A DNA stretch of 64,000 nucleotides from contig NZ_JANIAA010000002.1 of the NCBI RefSeq assembly GCF_024505145.1, positions 434,001 through 498,000 on the forward strand, in the 5' to 3' direction. The notes under the pieces were generated by a model that had not been told where the DNA came from, ran no database searches, and saw nothing but the letters and a program-made list of their open reading frames with translations. Shown piece after piece: positions 1-10,181 of the stretch. The stretch is from Streptomyces rugosispiralis. GTDB lineage: Bacteria > Actinomycetota > Actinomycetes > Streptomycetales > Streptomycetaceae. A program made the translations under genes and the position numbers. Within the stretch, counting starts at the first letter, position 1, and each line of letters opens with the position of its first letter.

Positions 1-786
1 ACCGAGCTGCCGTTGCTCGAGCGTCCGGCCGCCGCGAAGGCCGCGGGGTTCGACGCGGTCGAGTTCTGGTGGCCCTACGCGACGGCCGTGCCGACGGACG
101 CGGAGGCCGATGCCTTCGTGCGGGCGGTGCGTGCTGCCGGTGTCCGCCTGACCGGCCTGAACTTCTTCGCCGGGGACATGCCCGGGGGCGACCGGGGCCT
201 GGTGTCCTGGCCGGGCCGGACCGCGGAGTTCCGCGACAACATCGACGTCACCGTGGCGATCGGCGAGCAACTGGGCTGCCGTTCGTTCAACGCGCTGTAC
301 GGCAACCGGGTCGACGGCGCCGCCCCGGCCGAGCAGGACGACCTCGCGGTGGAGAACCTGGCACTGGCGGCCAAGGCCGCCGAGCGCGTCGGCGGCACGA
401 TCCTGCTGGAGCCGGTCAGCGGCGCCCCGGCGTACCCGCTGCGCACCGCGGCGGACGCGATCGCCGTCATCGACCGGGTGGCGGGCGAGTCCGGCAGCCG
501 CAACCTCCGTCTGCTGGCCGACCTCTACCACCTCTCCGTCAACGGCGACGACGTGGCCGGGGCGATCGCCACCCACGCCGACCGCATCGGCCATGTCCAG
601 ATCGCCGACGCACCCGGGCGGGGCGCGCCCGGTACGGGACGGCTGGACCTCGACGGGCTGCTGCTGCGCCTCCAGGCCACGGGCTACGCCGGCTGGGTGG
701 GCCTGGAGTACAAGCCCGAGGGCCCGAGCGCGGACAGCTTCGACTGGCTCCCACGCGAGCGGCGCGGCAGCGACGGCCACGCCTGA
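1..786 (+). CDS. hyi: Hydroxypyruvate isomerase, 5' end cut by window edge
   Basis: Sugar-isomerase-type TIM barrel that interconverts hydroxypyruvate and tartronate semialdehyde in glyoxylate assimilation. The frame is open from base 1; the residues before the first internal TTG (position 13) still match the family's N-terminal pattern, so the true start lies upstream of the window. The stretch FDAVEFWWPY, the Glu in LLEPVSG, the Asp in LADLYHLS and the C-terminal GLEYKP match the metal-binding and barrel-strand positions of the Hyi family. It is the first visible gene of a run with the same-direction reductase, carboligase, allantoicase and glycerate kinase, which supports the assignment. 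A generic sugar-phosphate isomerase is the alternative. Confidence 0.88.
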   Translation, partial: TELPLLERPAAAKAAGFDAVEFWWPYATAVPTDAEADAFVRAVRAAGVRLTGLNFFAGDMPGGDRGLVSWPGRTAEFRDNIDVTVAIGEQLGCRSFNALYGNRVDGAAPAEQDDLAVENLALAAKAAERVGGTILLEPVSGAPAYPLRTAADAIAVIDRVAGESGSRNLRLLADLYHLSVNGDDVAGAIATHADRIGHVQIADAPGRGAPGTGRLDLDGLLLRLQATGYAGWVGLEYKPEGPSADSFDWLPRERRGSDGHA

Positions 787-829
787 CATCGACGACACGG
801 ACGACACGGACGACACGAAGGAACCTACG

Positions 830-1726
830 ATGAGCGCCACTTCCCGGAAGATCGCCTTCATCGGCCTGGGCATCATGGGCGGCCCGATGGCCGCCAACCT
901 GGTGACGGCCGGACACACCGTCACCGGCTACAACCGCAGCCGCGCGGCCGTCGACACCCTGATCGCGGCCGGTGGCCGGGGCGCCGACAGCATCGCCGAG
1001 GCGGTGTGCGACGCCGAGGTCGTGATCACCATGGTCCCGGCTGACCCGCAGGTGAAGGAGGTCGTCCTCGGCGAGGGCGGCGTCCTGGAACACGCCGCGC
1101 CCGGCACTCTGCTGATCGACATGAGCAGCATCACCCCGCAGACCTCGCTGGAGGTGGACGCCGCCGCGCGGGACAAGGGTCTGCGCACGCTCGACGCCCC
1201 GGTGTCCGGCGGCGAGGCGGGCGCCATCGAGGGGGTGCTGTCCATCATGGTCGGCGGCGACCCCGACGACTTCGCCGACGCCAGGCCGGTGTTCGAGGCA
1301 CTGGGCAGCACCATCGTGCACGTCGGCCCGCACGGGGCCGGGCAGACGGTCAAGGCCGCCAACCAGCTGATGGTGGCCATCCACCTGCAGTCCCTGGCCG
1401 AGGCCGTGGTCTTCCTGGAGAACGCCGGCGTGGACCTGAAGGCGGCGCTGGAGGTCCTGGGCGGGGGTCTGGCCGGCTCCACCGTCCTGGCCCGCAAGCG
1501 GCAGGCCGTGCTCGACCGCGATTTCAAGCCCGGCTTCCGTATCGACCTGCATCACAAGGACATGGGCATCGTCACCGACGCGGCACGGGCCGTGGGGGCG
1601 CCCCTGCCGGTCGGCGCTCTCGTCGCCCAGCTGGTCGCCTCGGCCCGCGCCCACGGCGACGGCGGGCTCGACCACTCCGCCCTGCTGCGCGGCGTCGAGC
1701 GGCTGGCCGGCCGCGCCACCCACTGA
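830..1726 (+). CDS. glxR: 2-hydroxy-3-oxopropionate (tartronate semialdehyde) reductase
   Basis: Reduces tartronate semialdehyde to D-glycerate with NAD(P)H. The 298-residue product has the Rossmann signature [13 protein letters not shown] near residues 12-24, the substrate loop [11 protein letters not shown] near 122-132 and the catalytic Lys at about 175 in GQTVKAANQ, all hallmarks of the beta-hydroxyacid dehydrogenase family. The ATG at 830 follows GAAGGAACC and places the Rossmann motif at the usual distance from the N-terminus; longer upstream readings run through hyi. The 43-base gap after hyi carries three copies of GACGACACG (791-817). Neighbours Gcl and glycerate kinase give its substrate and product. 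Confidence 0.93.
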   Translation: MSATSRKIAFIGLGIMGGPMAANLVTAGHTVTGYNRSRAAVDTLIAAGGRGADSIAEAVCDAEVVITMVPADPQVKEVVLGEGGVLEHAAPGTLLIDMSSITPQTSLEVDAAARDKGLRTLDAPVSGGEAGAIEGVLSIMVGGDPDDFADARPVFEALGSTIVHVGPHGAGQTVKAANQLMVAIHLQSLAEAVVFLENAGVDLKAALEVLGGGLAGSTVLARKRQAVLDRDFKPGFRIDLHHKDMGIVTDAARAVGAPLPVGALVAQLVASARAHGDGGLDHSALLRGVERLAGRATH

Positions 1727-1764
1727 ACCCACACCCCGATGTGCCAATCGACAGGAGCATCCTC

Positions 1765-3543
<1,779 letters not shown>

Positions 3544-3564
3544 CCTCCGGGAACAGGAGAGAGC

Positions 3565-4761
3565 ATGAGCGACTTCAGCCGGCTTCCCGACCTCGCCGCC
3601 CGCGCCCTCGGCGGCGTCGTCGCGGCCAACGACGAGTTCTTCGCCGAGAAGGAGAATCTGCTGCGCCCCACGGCACCCGTGTTCCAGCCCCACACCTTCG
3701 GGCACAAGGGCCAGATCATGGACGGCTGGGAAACCCGGCGCCGCCGCCCCGAATACGAGGAGGGCGACCACGACTGGGCCGTCGTACGGCTCGGCGCGCC
3801 GGGTGTGATCCGCGGTGTCGTCGTCGACACGGCGCACTTCACCGGCAACTACCCGGAGTCCTGTTCGCTCGACGCGTGTGCCGCCGAGGGCCATCCCACA
3901 CCGGCCGAACTCCAAGGGGCCGAATGGGTTCCGATCGTTCCGCCGAGCCCCCTGCGCGGAGACACCGAGCACCGCTTCGAGGTGGCGGACGACCGGCGGT
4001 TCACCCACGTCCGCCTCAACATCCACCCCGACGGCGGGGTGGCCCGGCTACGTGTCCACGGCGACGTGATCCCGGACCCGCGATTCCGCACCGGCTCCGT
4101 CTGGGACCTGGGCGCGGTGGAGAACGGCGGCCGCGTCTCCGACGCCAGTGACCGCTTCTACTCCCCGCCCAACAACGTGCTGTCCCCGGGGCTGCCCCGG
4201 GTGATGGGCGACGGCTGGGAAACCCGCCGACGCCGCGGTGGCGGCAACGACTGGGTGATCGTCGAACTCGCCGCGCGGGGACAGCTCACCCAAGCGGCGC
4301 TCGACACCTCGTACTTCATCGGAAACTCCCCGGGGTCGGCACGGCTGCGGGGCGTCGACGCCACGGTGGCGGACCCGGACGATCCCGGGGCCTGGTTCGA
4401 CCTGCTGCCGCGCACCCGGCTGCAGCGGGACACCCGGCACCGCTTCCGTATCGGCGCCTCCCGCCCCGTCAGCCACGTCAAGCTCGACATCTATCCCGAC
4501 GGTGGCCTGGCGCGGCTCCGGCTGTTCGGCGAGCCCACCCCCGCCGGCCTCGCCGCGCTCGGGCTGCGCTGGTTCGACCTGCTGCCCGCCGCCCAGGCGG
4601 TGCGGGTCCTGATCACCGAGTGCGGCGCGGCACCGGAGTGGGCGCGGGACGTCGTCGAAAGGCGCCCGCTGACCGATCCGGACGGACTGGCCAAGGCGCT
4701 GGAGGAGTGCGAGCCGTCGGTGGCCGCCCGCGTACGCGACCTGGTGGCGACGGCCCCCTGA
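3565..4761 (+). CDS. alc: Allantoicase
   Basis: Hydrolyses allantoate to ureidoglycolate and urea in purine catabolism. The 398-residue protein is an internal duplication: each half (about residues 45-170 and 210-330) holds a DGWETRRRR motif, then an HDW or NDW strand, a DTxxFxGNxP segment and a LxIxPDGGxARLR strand, the signature repeat of allantoicases. ATG at 3565 follows CAGGAGAG. Ureidoglycolate yields glyoxylate, which feeds Gcl upstream, so the operon looks like allantoin-to-glycerate conversion. No ureidoglycolate lyase or allantoinase is visible here; they may lie left of the window. Confidence 0.93.
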   Translation: MSDFSRLPDLAARALGGVVAANDEFFAEKENLLRPTAPVFQPHTFGHKGQIMDGWETRRRRPEYEEGDHDWAVVRLGAPGVIRGVVVDTAHFTGNYPESCSLDACAAEGHPTPAELQGAEWVPIVPPSPLRGDTEHRFEVADDRRFTHVRLNIHPDGGVARLRVHGDVIPDPRFRTGSVWDLGAVENGGRVSDASDRFYSPPNNVLSPGLPRVMGDGWETRRRRGGGNDWVIVELAARGQLTQAALDTSYFIGNSPGSARLRGVDATVADPDDPGAWFDLLPRTRLQRDTRHRFRIGASRPVSHVKLDIYPDGGLARLRLFGEPTPAGLAALGLRWFDLLPAAQAVRVLITECGAAPEWARDVVERRPLTDPDGLAKALEECEPSVAARVRDLVATAP

Positions 4762-4820
4762 CCGCGCCGGCGGACGACGCCGGGCGGATCGCCGCCCGGC
4801 CCGGAAGGAGAGGGAAACGG

Positions 4821-5933
4821 GTGCGCGTACTGATCGCGGCGGACAAGTTCAAAGGGTCGCTGACCGCGGCTCAGGTCGCCGAACGGCTCACCGCCGGGCT
4901 CCGGCGGGTGGCCCCCCACGCGTCGGTCGTGTCCGTACCGGTCGCCGACGGCGGTGACGGCACGGTGGACGCCGCGGTCGCGGCCGGGTTCGGCCGACGC
5001 GAGATACGCGTGACCGGACCCGTGGGCAGGCCGGTGACCGCCGCCTACGCCCTGCGGAACGGCGCCGCGGTCGTCGAAATGGCGGAGGCGTCCGGGCTGC
5101 GGCACCTCCCGGCGGACGTCTTCGCGCCGCTCACCGCCACGTCGTACGGCACCGGCGAAGTGCTGCGCGCCGCGCTGGACGCCGGGGCCCGTTCGATCGC
5201 CCTGGGTGTCGGCGGCAGTGCGACGACCGACGGCGGCGCGGGGATGCTGTCGGCGCTCGGCGCACGGTTCCTGGACGCGTCCGGCGCCCCGGTCGGCCCC
5301 GGCGGGGCGGCGCTGGCCCGGCTCGCGAAGGCCGACCTGTCCGGGCTCGACCCCCGGCTCGCGGAGGTGGACCTCGTGCTGGCGAGCGACGTCGGCAATC
5401 CGCTGCTCGGACCGAAGGGCGCGGCCGCGGTCTACGGACCCCAAAAGGGCGCATCCCCAGAGGAGGTGGGCATCCTCGAGGGCGCCCTGCGCCACTACGC
5501 GCGAACGTGCGGGTTCCCCGGCGCCGCCGAGGAACCCGGGGCCGGGGCGGCCGGCGGCCTCGGCTTCGGCGCCCTCACCGCACTGCGGGCGCGGTTTCGC
5601 CCCGGAGTGGAGGTGATGCTGGACCTGCTCGGCTTCGGCGAGGCCCTGGCTCGAGCGGATTTGGTGATCACCGGTGAGGGCTCCCTGGACGCCCAGACCC
5701 TCCATGGCAAGGCACCGGCGGGCGTCGCCTCCCGGGCCCGCGCACACGGCCTGCCCGTGGTCGCCGTCTGCGGCCGGTTGTCCCTGGATCCAGCCTCCTT
5801 GAACGCCGTCGGCATCCATCGGGCGTACGCCCTGACCGACCTGGAGCCCGACGTCCCCCGCTGCCTCGTCCAGGCGGGGCCGCTGCTGGAGCGGGTGGCG
5901 GCGCGCATGGCGAAGGACTTCCCGCTCGCCTGA
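4821..5933 (+). CDS. glxK: Glycerate kinase
   Basis: Phosphorylates glycerate, delivering the carboligase product to central metabolism. The 370-residue product starts with RVLIAADKFKGSLTA and has the Gly-rich GVGGSATTDGGAGM segment typical of the GarK/GlxK (type 2) glycerate kinase family. The GTG at 4821 is chosen because AAGGAGAGG lies 8-16 bases upstream and the family N-terminus begins exactly there; a longer reading from 4620 overlaps allantoicase and is Arg-rich. It closes the glyoxylate operon and ends 21 bases before a convergent gene. Confidence 0.93.
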   Translation: MRVLIAADKFKGSLTAAQVAERLTAGLRRVAPHASVVSVPVADGGDGTVDAAVAAGFGRREIRVTGPVGRPVTAAYALRNGAAVVEMAEASGLRHLPADVFAPLTATSYGTGEVLRAALDAGARSIALGVGGSATTDGGAGMLSALGARFLDASGAPVGPGGAALARLAKADLSGLDPRLAEVDLVLASDVGNPLLGPKGAAAVYGPQKGASPEEVGILEGALRHYARTCGFPGAAEEPGAGAAGGLGFGALTALRARFRPGVEVMLDLLGFGEALARADLVITGEGSLDAQTLHGKAPAGVASRARAHGLPVVAVCGRLSLDPASLNAVGIHRAYALTDLEPDVPRCLVQAGPLLERVAARMAKDFPLA

Positions 5934-5954
5934 AGCGGACGCGGCCACATGGGC

Positions 5955-6860
5955 TCATCCCTGCCGCGCCGTCGCCAGCCGCTCCCGTGCGGCGGCCTGG
6001 ATCTTGGAGGGCCCGAGCCCCCATTGGAGGGTGCGTCCGACGGCCGTCGCCAGGGGCCGGTCCCAGCCGGTGCGGACGGGGGCCGGGCGGTGGATGCCGA
6101 GTTCGGCGCGGGCCCAGTCGGGGAGGAGTCCGACCGAGGCGTTCGTGAGCAGGCCTGCGACCAGCCGCTCCCGGCGGGTGCGTCCGAAGCGGCGCAGGAA
6201 CAGCACCGAGTCCAACGCGGCGGGAGTGGCGTGGAGTTGGGGACGGAGACGGGTCAGGTAGCGCTCGGCTTCGAGGGACGTGCGCGGTACGTTCCGTGCG
6301 CCCAACGCCTCGGCCACGGGGGCGGCCTGACGGTAGTAGGCGTCGCACTCGGCGGGGGTCAGCCGGAGTGGCCGGGGTGCGTAGGCCTGGTGGCCGGCGA
6401 GGAAGCTGCGCACCTCGGCGGTGTGCACCCAGGTGAGCAGGTCGGGGTCGTCCGCGCGGTACGGCCGGCCGTCGGGGGCGGTGCCGTGCACCCGAGTGTG
6501 GATCCGCCGGACCAAGTCGATCACCTCGCGGGCGGCGGCAGCGGAGCCGAAGGTGGTCGTGGTGATGAACCGTACGGTTCCGTTCAGCCGCCCGACCGGA
6601 TCGGCGCGGAAGTCGGAGTGCTGATCGACCCCCGCCATGGCCAGCGGATGCAGCGACTGGAGCATGAGCGCGGCGAACCCGCCGGTGAGCATCCCGGTGG
6701 CCTGCCCGTGCACCCGCCACACCGGGTCTCCCGGCGCGATCCCGAACAGCCCGGGATCACCGGGCGGCCCCGCGTACCGCTCCAGTTTGAGATCCCCGCC
6801 GTGCATGGTCGCCGTGAGTTCCGCCGCGATCCGGTCCCGCAGTCCCACCAGCACCTCCAC
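5955..6860 (-). CDS. MpaB-type oxygenase domain protein (DUF2236)
   Basis: Looks like the heme-binding 'ER-bound oxygenase MpaB/latex-clearing' family: PGLFGIAPGDPVWRVH, a MLQSLHPLAMAGVDQHSDF segment with conserved His, then the long VRRIHTRVHG helix and the WVHTAEVRSFL block. About 301 residues, no signal peptide. The start is uncertain: a GTG at 6860 gives the longest product, while the GTG at 6848 follows a better GGTGGAG. It lies 15 bases downstream of the prenyltransferase gene and is probably co-transcribed with it. Function in actinomycetes is mostly unknown; oxidation of an isoprenoid-like substrate would fit the neighbour but is only inference. Confidence 0.75.
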   Translation of the reverse strand: MEVLVGLRDRIAAELTATMHGGDLKLERYAGPPGDPGLFGIAPGDPVWRVHGQATGMLTGGFAALMLQSLHPLAMAGVDQHSDFRADPVGRLNGTVRFITTTTFGSAAAAREVIDLVRRIHTRVHGTAPDGRPYRADDPDLLTWVHTAEVRSFLAGHQAYAPRPLRLTPAECDAYYRQAAPVAEALGARNVPRTSLEAERYLTRLRPQLHATPAALDSVLFLRRFGRTRRERLVAGLLTNASVGLLPDWARAELGIHRPAPVRTGWDRPLATAVGRTLQWGLGPSKIQAAARERLATARQG

Positions 6861-6875
6861 CAGGATCCGTGTCCC

Positions 6876-7835
6876 TCAGCCGAGGGTACCGAGCCGCCCG
6901 GCGAGTACGGCCACGAGGATAAGGAGTCCGCACAGGGGATTGGTGCCGAACGCCCGCCCGCAGGCTCCGATGTCCGCGGGGTCGGCCCGCCGTACCTGCC
7001 ATCCCAACTGCCCCGCCACCACGCACAGTCCGGGCCAGTACAGCGGCCCGAGCCCGGCCACGACACCGAACCAGGCCAGCAGCACCACACACCCCGCGTA
7101 CACGCCGCCCACCAGCACCCGGCTACGACGCCCCAGCAGCACGGCGGCCGACCGCACCCCGGCCCGCACATCGGCCGCCCGGTCCTGGCAGGCGTAGATC
7201 ACGTCCGTCCCCACGGCCCAGCAGATCAGCGCCCCGTACAGCACCCAGCCCCCGCCCCCGAGCCCCCCGGCGAGCAGGCCGTACACCAGCGGCACCGTCC
7301 AGTTCATGGTGATCCCCAGCCACACATGCGGCCAGTGGGTGACCCGCTTCATATACGGATACACCGCCGCGAGGGGCGCCCCGGCCGCCGCCCACACCAC
7401 GGCCTCCACACTCCAGAACCCCATCACCAGCGGAGCGACGGCCCCCACCACGACACACAGCACCAGTGCCCGCCCGGCCGCCAGCCGCCCGGAGGCGACG
7501 GGCCGCCCCGCCGTACGCGGCACCTGCGCGTCGAACCGCGCGTCCAGCACATCGTTGAGCCCGCACGCGGCCCCTCTCGACAGCACCCCGTACACCAGGA
7601 GCAGCAGCCCGAGCAGGCCCCCGTCCCGGGGCCCGGCGATCGCTCCCAGGGCGATCCATCCGGGCACCACCAGCAGCCAGGCCCCCACCGGCCGGTCCAG
7701 CCGCAGCAACTCCAGATACGGCCGCACCCCGGCGGGGGCCCGCCCCACCAACCGGGCGGCGCGGCCTTGGGCCGGGACTTGAGCCGAGACTTGAGTCAGG
7801 GCTTGGCCCGAGGGGGCTTGTGAGGCGACGGTCAT
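6876..7835 (-). CDS. UbiA-family prenyltransferase (EboC-like)
   Basis: Integral membrane aromatic prenyltransferase of 319 residues. The first Asp-rich motif is NDVLDARFDAQVPRTAGRP, matching NDxxDxxxD, and the second is DRAADVRAGVRS; both bind the Mg-prenyl diphosphate. About eight hydrophobic segments alternate with short loops. After a 30-residue polar N-terminus the first helix begins. The ATG at 7835 is the first start in frame. Similar UbiA proteins belong to eustigmatophyte/bacterial ebo clusters and to quinone synthesis; nothing else here settles the acceptor. The only likely operon partner is the MpaB-type gene downstream. Confidence 0.8.
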   Translation of the reverse strand: MTVASQAPSGQALTQVSAQVPAQGRAARLVGRAPAGVRPYLELLRLDRPVGAWLLVVPGWIALGAIAGPRDGGLLGLLLLVYGVLSRGAACGLNDVLDARFDAQVPRTAGRPVASGRLAAGRALVLCVVVGAVAPLVMGFWSVEAVVWAAAGAPLAAVYPYMKRVTHWPHVWLGITMNWTVPLVYGLLAGGLGGGGWVLYGALICWAVGTDVIYACQDRAADVRAGVRSAAVLLGRRSRVLVGGVYAGCVVLLAWFGVVAGLGPLYWPGLCVVAGQLGWQVRRADPADIGACGRAFGTNPLCGLLILVAVLAGRLGTLG

Positions 7836-7978
7836 ACCGATTCATGTCCCTTTCCAGGGGGATGAGATGCCGATCGGTCCAACCTAGCCTCGGTCAGGGC
7901 GAGTTCCCCGTCGTTTCCGGAGGCTGCACCGTGGCGGCCACGACGGGGGCCGGTGATGAAGTCGGCGACGTGGCCGGT

Positions 7979-8209
7979 ATGGCGATTTTACTGGTCTGCC
8001 TGACGATGGGGACTGCCGTGGTCGGCTGCGCGGACGGCACAAGCATGTCCGCCATGCCTGCCGCTGAGCCGTCACCGTCCGCTGCCGAGGCGCTGCGGCA
8101 GCGTTACGCGCGAAGACTCCCGACGCGCTCGGCCGGCTGGCCGGGCCGACCCACGGCTCCGTCCAGCTGCCGCTGCACGTGGTGTGCTCGCCGAAGGGCA
8201 GCACGATGA
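7979..8209 (+). pseudogene. Possible lipoprotein N-terminus joined to unrelated remnant
   Basis: From the ATG at 7979 there is a hydrophobic stretch ending in the lipobox-like VVGC, then a Ser/Ala/Pro-rich linker (about 25 residues) that resembles the start of a Streptomyces lipoprotein. After about residue 43 the reading becomes Arg/Cys-rich and loses protein character, where it runs into the remnant that follows. No clear ribosome site precedes the ATG. A truncated lipoprotein gene is the best reading; a chance ORF is possible. Confidence 0.3.
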
Positions 8210-8347
8210 CCTGATCGCCCTGCTGACCGAGATCTCCTCATCGACCAGTGGCCCGTCCCGCGCACACTGATCAGCCGGGCCATCCGTGACGTGTGGGAAA
8301 AGGCTTTCCCCGAACTGGCTTCGGCCCGCCCGGGAGCCGCGGCGTGA
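8107..8347 (+). pseudogene. Decayed partner gene of an AbiEii-type cassette
   Basis: Two pieces in different frames carry normal protein character. The first (8107-8214) reads through ALGRLAGPTHGSVQLPLHVV; the second (8245-8347) reads through WPVPRTLISRAIRDVWEKAF and ends PGAAA-stop. Together they resemble a small Actinobacterial protein usually encoded just upstream of AbiEii-type nucleotidyltransferases, with the middle deleted. The TGA at 8345-8347 overlaps the next gene's GTG, which is the intact arrangement expected of such a pair. Assignment rests on recall of that pairing, so confidence is moderate. Confidence 0.4.
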
Positions 8348-8720
8348 ACCTCAGCGATCTCTCCGCCGGCGGTGAGCAGTGCGAGGTCGACATCCTCGAA
8401 GAGGCGTTCCGGCACCCACCCACGGCGGCCGAGTACGGTCCCGTCCTCGCGCTGGACGACGTCATCGGCACGAAGGTGCGGGCACTGCCCGACCGCGGCG
8501 CCGTGCGCGACCTGATCGACGTCCACGCCGCTTCCCGCCTCCGTACCACCGCGGACCTGGATCGACTCGGCCGCCGCCACGCCCGCGACGAATTCATCGC
8601 TTACGGCCTTACCGAGGCGGACACGGCCACCTTGCGGGCCTGGGCTCGGGACTGGGCAGACGACCTTACCCAGCGGCCGCACGAGGAGACCACGGACGAC
8701 CGATCGGCCTTGCCCGGGGA
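8344..8720 (+). pseudogene. AbiEii/AbiGii-type nucleotidyltransferase, internally deleted
   Basis: Family-typical segments are present in order: the start VNLSDL, then CEVDILEEAF, the strongly conserved VLALDDVIGTKVRALPDRG followed by AVRDLIDVHAASR, then LGRRHARDEF, YGLTEAD and LRAWARDWADDL. The N-terminal half that should carry the nucleotidyltransferase GG...D.D core is missing: VNLSDL is followed within ten residues by the CEVD segment. A second loss follows RDEF. The frame then runs on without its natural stop toward the convergent TenA-like gene. The family acts as toxin or anti-phage effector; this copy should be catalytically dead. Confidence 0.6.
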
Positions 8721-8766
8721 CGCACCGGACGGCTGGGCCGGGGGAGTGCCCCCCGCCGAGACCCGG

Positions 8767-9405
8767 TCACCCGAACACCGCGTCGTGGAAGGCGATTTCC
8801 GCCTCCAGCATGCCGGTGAACCAGCGGGTCAGCCGCTCCTGGGGGATGTCCTCCGGCAGGGCGTCGACCTCCGCCGCGAGAGCCCGTACCCCGTCCCGGA
8901 ACGCCTGGTCGGCGTGGAGCGCCACCCAGGCGCTCATCGCGCCGTCGGGAACGGCGCCGCGCTCGTGTGCCCGGGTGCACCAGGTGAGGTAGAGGCTCTC
9001 CGCGGCGAACAGCATGGTCATCACCGCCGGGTAGCCGCCTTCCCGCGCCACGTCGAGTGCGTACCGCGACAGCACCTCGGCCCGCCGGGCGGCGTCCGGC
9101 CGGGCGGGGACGGGCCAGGCGGCGCGGGCTTCGCGGAAGTAGTCCGCCTGGGTGGTGGTCAGCGCGTGGACCGCACGGGCGTTGCGCTCCAGCGCCGTCC
9201 GGCCGGGAGCGCCCCACACGGCCAGTCCGTGCAGCCGGGTGGCCGTCTCCACGAACGCGGCCTCGATCTCCAGATAGTCGGCGTAGTCGGCGTCGCTGAT
9301 CGTGCCGGCCGTGACCTCGGCGACGAAGCGCATGCGCAGCGCCTGTTCCATGACCGGGGCGGCGGCCTTCAGGAGCCGCTCGGACCGGCTCAACGGGAGA
9401 GCCAT
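8767..9405 (-). CDS. TenA/THI-4/PqqC-family protein, cysteine-less type
   Basis: All-helical TenA fold protein of 212 residues; classic TenA hydrolyses aminopyrimidine products of thiamine breakdown. The conserved pattern MRFVAEVTAGTISDADYADY near the N-terminus, the central helix with ESLYLTW and the C-terminal EAEIAFHDAVF match the family. The position of the usual LPC active-site Cys reads LFAAESLYLTW, so this is like the TenA_E class that lacks the Cys. ATG at 9405 lies 16 bases inside the end of the amidotransferase gene, so the two are translationally coupled. It is the last gene of the BtpA-to-TenA operon. Other members of the heme-oxygenase-like fold cannot be excluded. Confidence 0.75.
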   Translation of the reverse strand: MALPLSRSERLLKAAAPVMEQALRMRFVAEVTAGTISDADYADYLEIEAAFVETATRLHGLAVWGAPGRTALERNARAVHALTTTQADYFREARAAWPVPARPDAARRAEVLSRYALDVAREGGYPAVMTMLFAAESLYLTWCTRAHERGAVPDGAMSAWVALHADQAFRDGVRALAAEVDALPEDIPQERLTRWFTGMLEAEIAFHDAVFG

Positions 9406-10136
9406 TCGACGAGGCCGCCGAAGACCCGGGCGTAGCCGTCCCACTGCTCGCAGAACGCCGCGGGCGCCCAGTGCGGCGAGCAGTCGGAGGTGAAGACGGC
9501 CGAGCGTCCCGCGCCGTACTCGGCCACCGCCACCAGGGGGTCGCCGCCCAGGGTGGCCAGGACCTCGGCGCCCGGACGTGGCCGGACGCGGTTGTAACCG
9601 AGCAGCGGCGGCCATTCGCCGGTCACCCCGCCGAGGGCGGGATGGCCGGTGCCGACGGCCGACGGGCGGCCGCCCGCGGGGAGTTCGACGCGGTCGTCCT
9701 CGGGCAGCAGCTCGACCGGCAGCACCTCGTGCAGCGCGGTGTTGCGGTAGGCGGCCTTGCCCTCGAAACCGGTGAAGGAGAGGTAGCCGCCGACCATCAG
9801 CAGCCCGCCGCCGTCGCCGACCCATCCGCGCAGTGCCTCGATCCGGTCGGCCCCCGGCATGCCCCGCTCGAACACCTCGGGCGAGAGCTGGAGGGAGTTC
9901 GCCCCGATGTCGGAGAGGACGACGACGTCGTAGCGGGCGAGCGCCTCGGCGTCGCCCGGGAACTGCCCGGGTACCAGATGCGCGGGCAGGTGGGCGACCT
10001 CGTGCCCGCGGCTCTCCAGCGCCCGGCGCAACGGCTCGACTCCGGTCACATAGCTACTGGTGGTGAACGAGTCGACCCCCTTGATGTGTGTGGACTGGGA
10101 GATCCAGCTCTCACCGGCTATCAGGACGCGGCTCAC
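9390..10136 (-). CDS. Putative glutamine amidotransferase-like protein (PF07090 type)
   Basis: A 248-residue flavodoxin-like/class I amidotransferase-like protein. It opens SRVLIAGESWISQSTHIKG, followed by GVEPLRRALESRGHEV, DVVVLSDIGANSL and GGGLLMVGGYLSFTGFEGK, characteristic of the putative cytoplasmic amidotransferase family often found beside sugar or amide catabolic genes. The canonical nucleophile-elbow Cys of true amidotransferases is not evident in MVGGYLSF, so glutaminase activity is doubtful. ATG at 10136 follows a weak GAAGGAGC. It overlaps the TenA-like gene and follows the PTE-family gene by 45 bases. Confidence 0.72.
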   Translation of the reverse strand: MSRVLIAGESWISQSTHIKGVDSFTTSSYVTGVEPLRRALESRGHEVAHLPAHLVPGQFPGDAEALARYDVVVLSDIGANSLQLSPEVFERGMPGADRIEALRGWVGDGGGLLMVGGYLSFTGFEGKAAYRNTALHEVLPVELLPEDDRVELPAGGRPSAVGTGHPALGGVTGEWPPLLGYNRVRPRPGAEVLATLGGDPLVAVAEYGAGRSAVFTSDCSPHWAPAAFCEQWDGYARVFGGLVEWLSR

Positions 10137-10181
10137 AGGGTGCTCCTTCGAACGGGAAGTGAGGGAAACGGTGGGGTGTGG

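Noticed and set aside
791..817. Three tandem copies of GACGACACG between the first two genes
   Set aside because: Low-complexity GC-rich spacer; too short and no palindromic or array features to call a regulatory repeat.
5949..7823. Long plus-strand ORF opposite the MpaB-type and UbiA-type genes
   Set aside because: Gly/Pro/His/Gln-rich shadow; membrane helices and Asp motifs on the minus strand are convincing.
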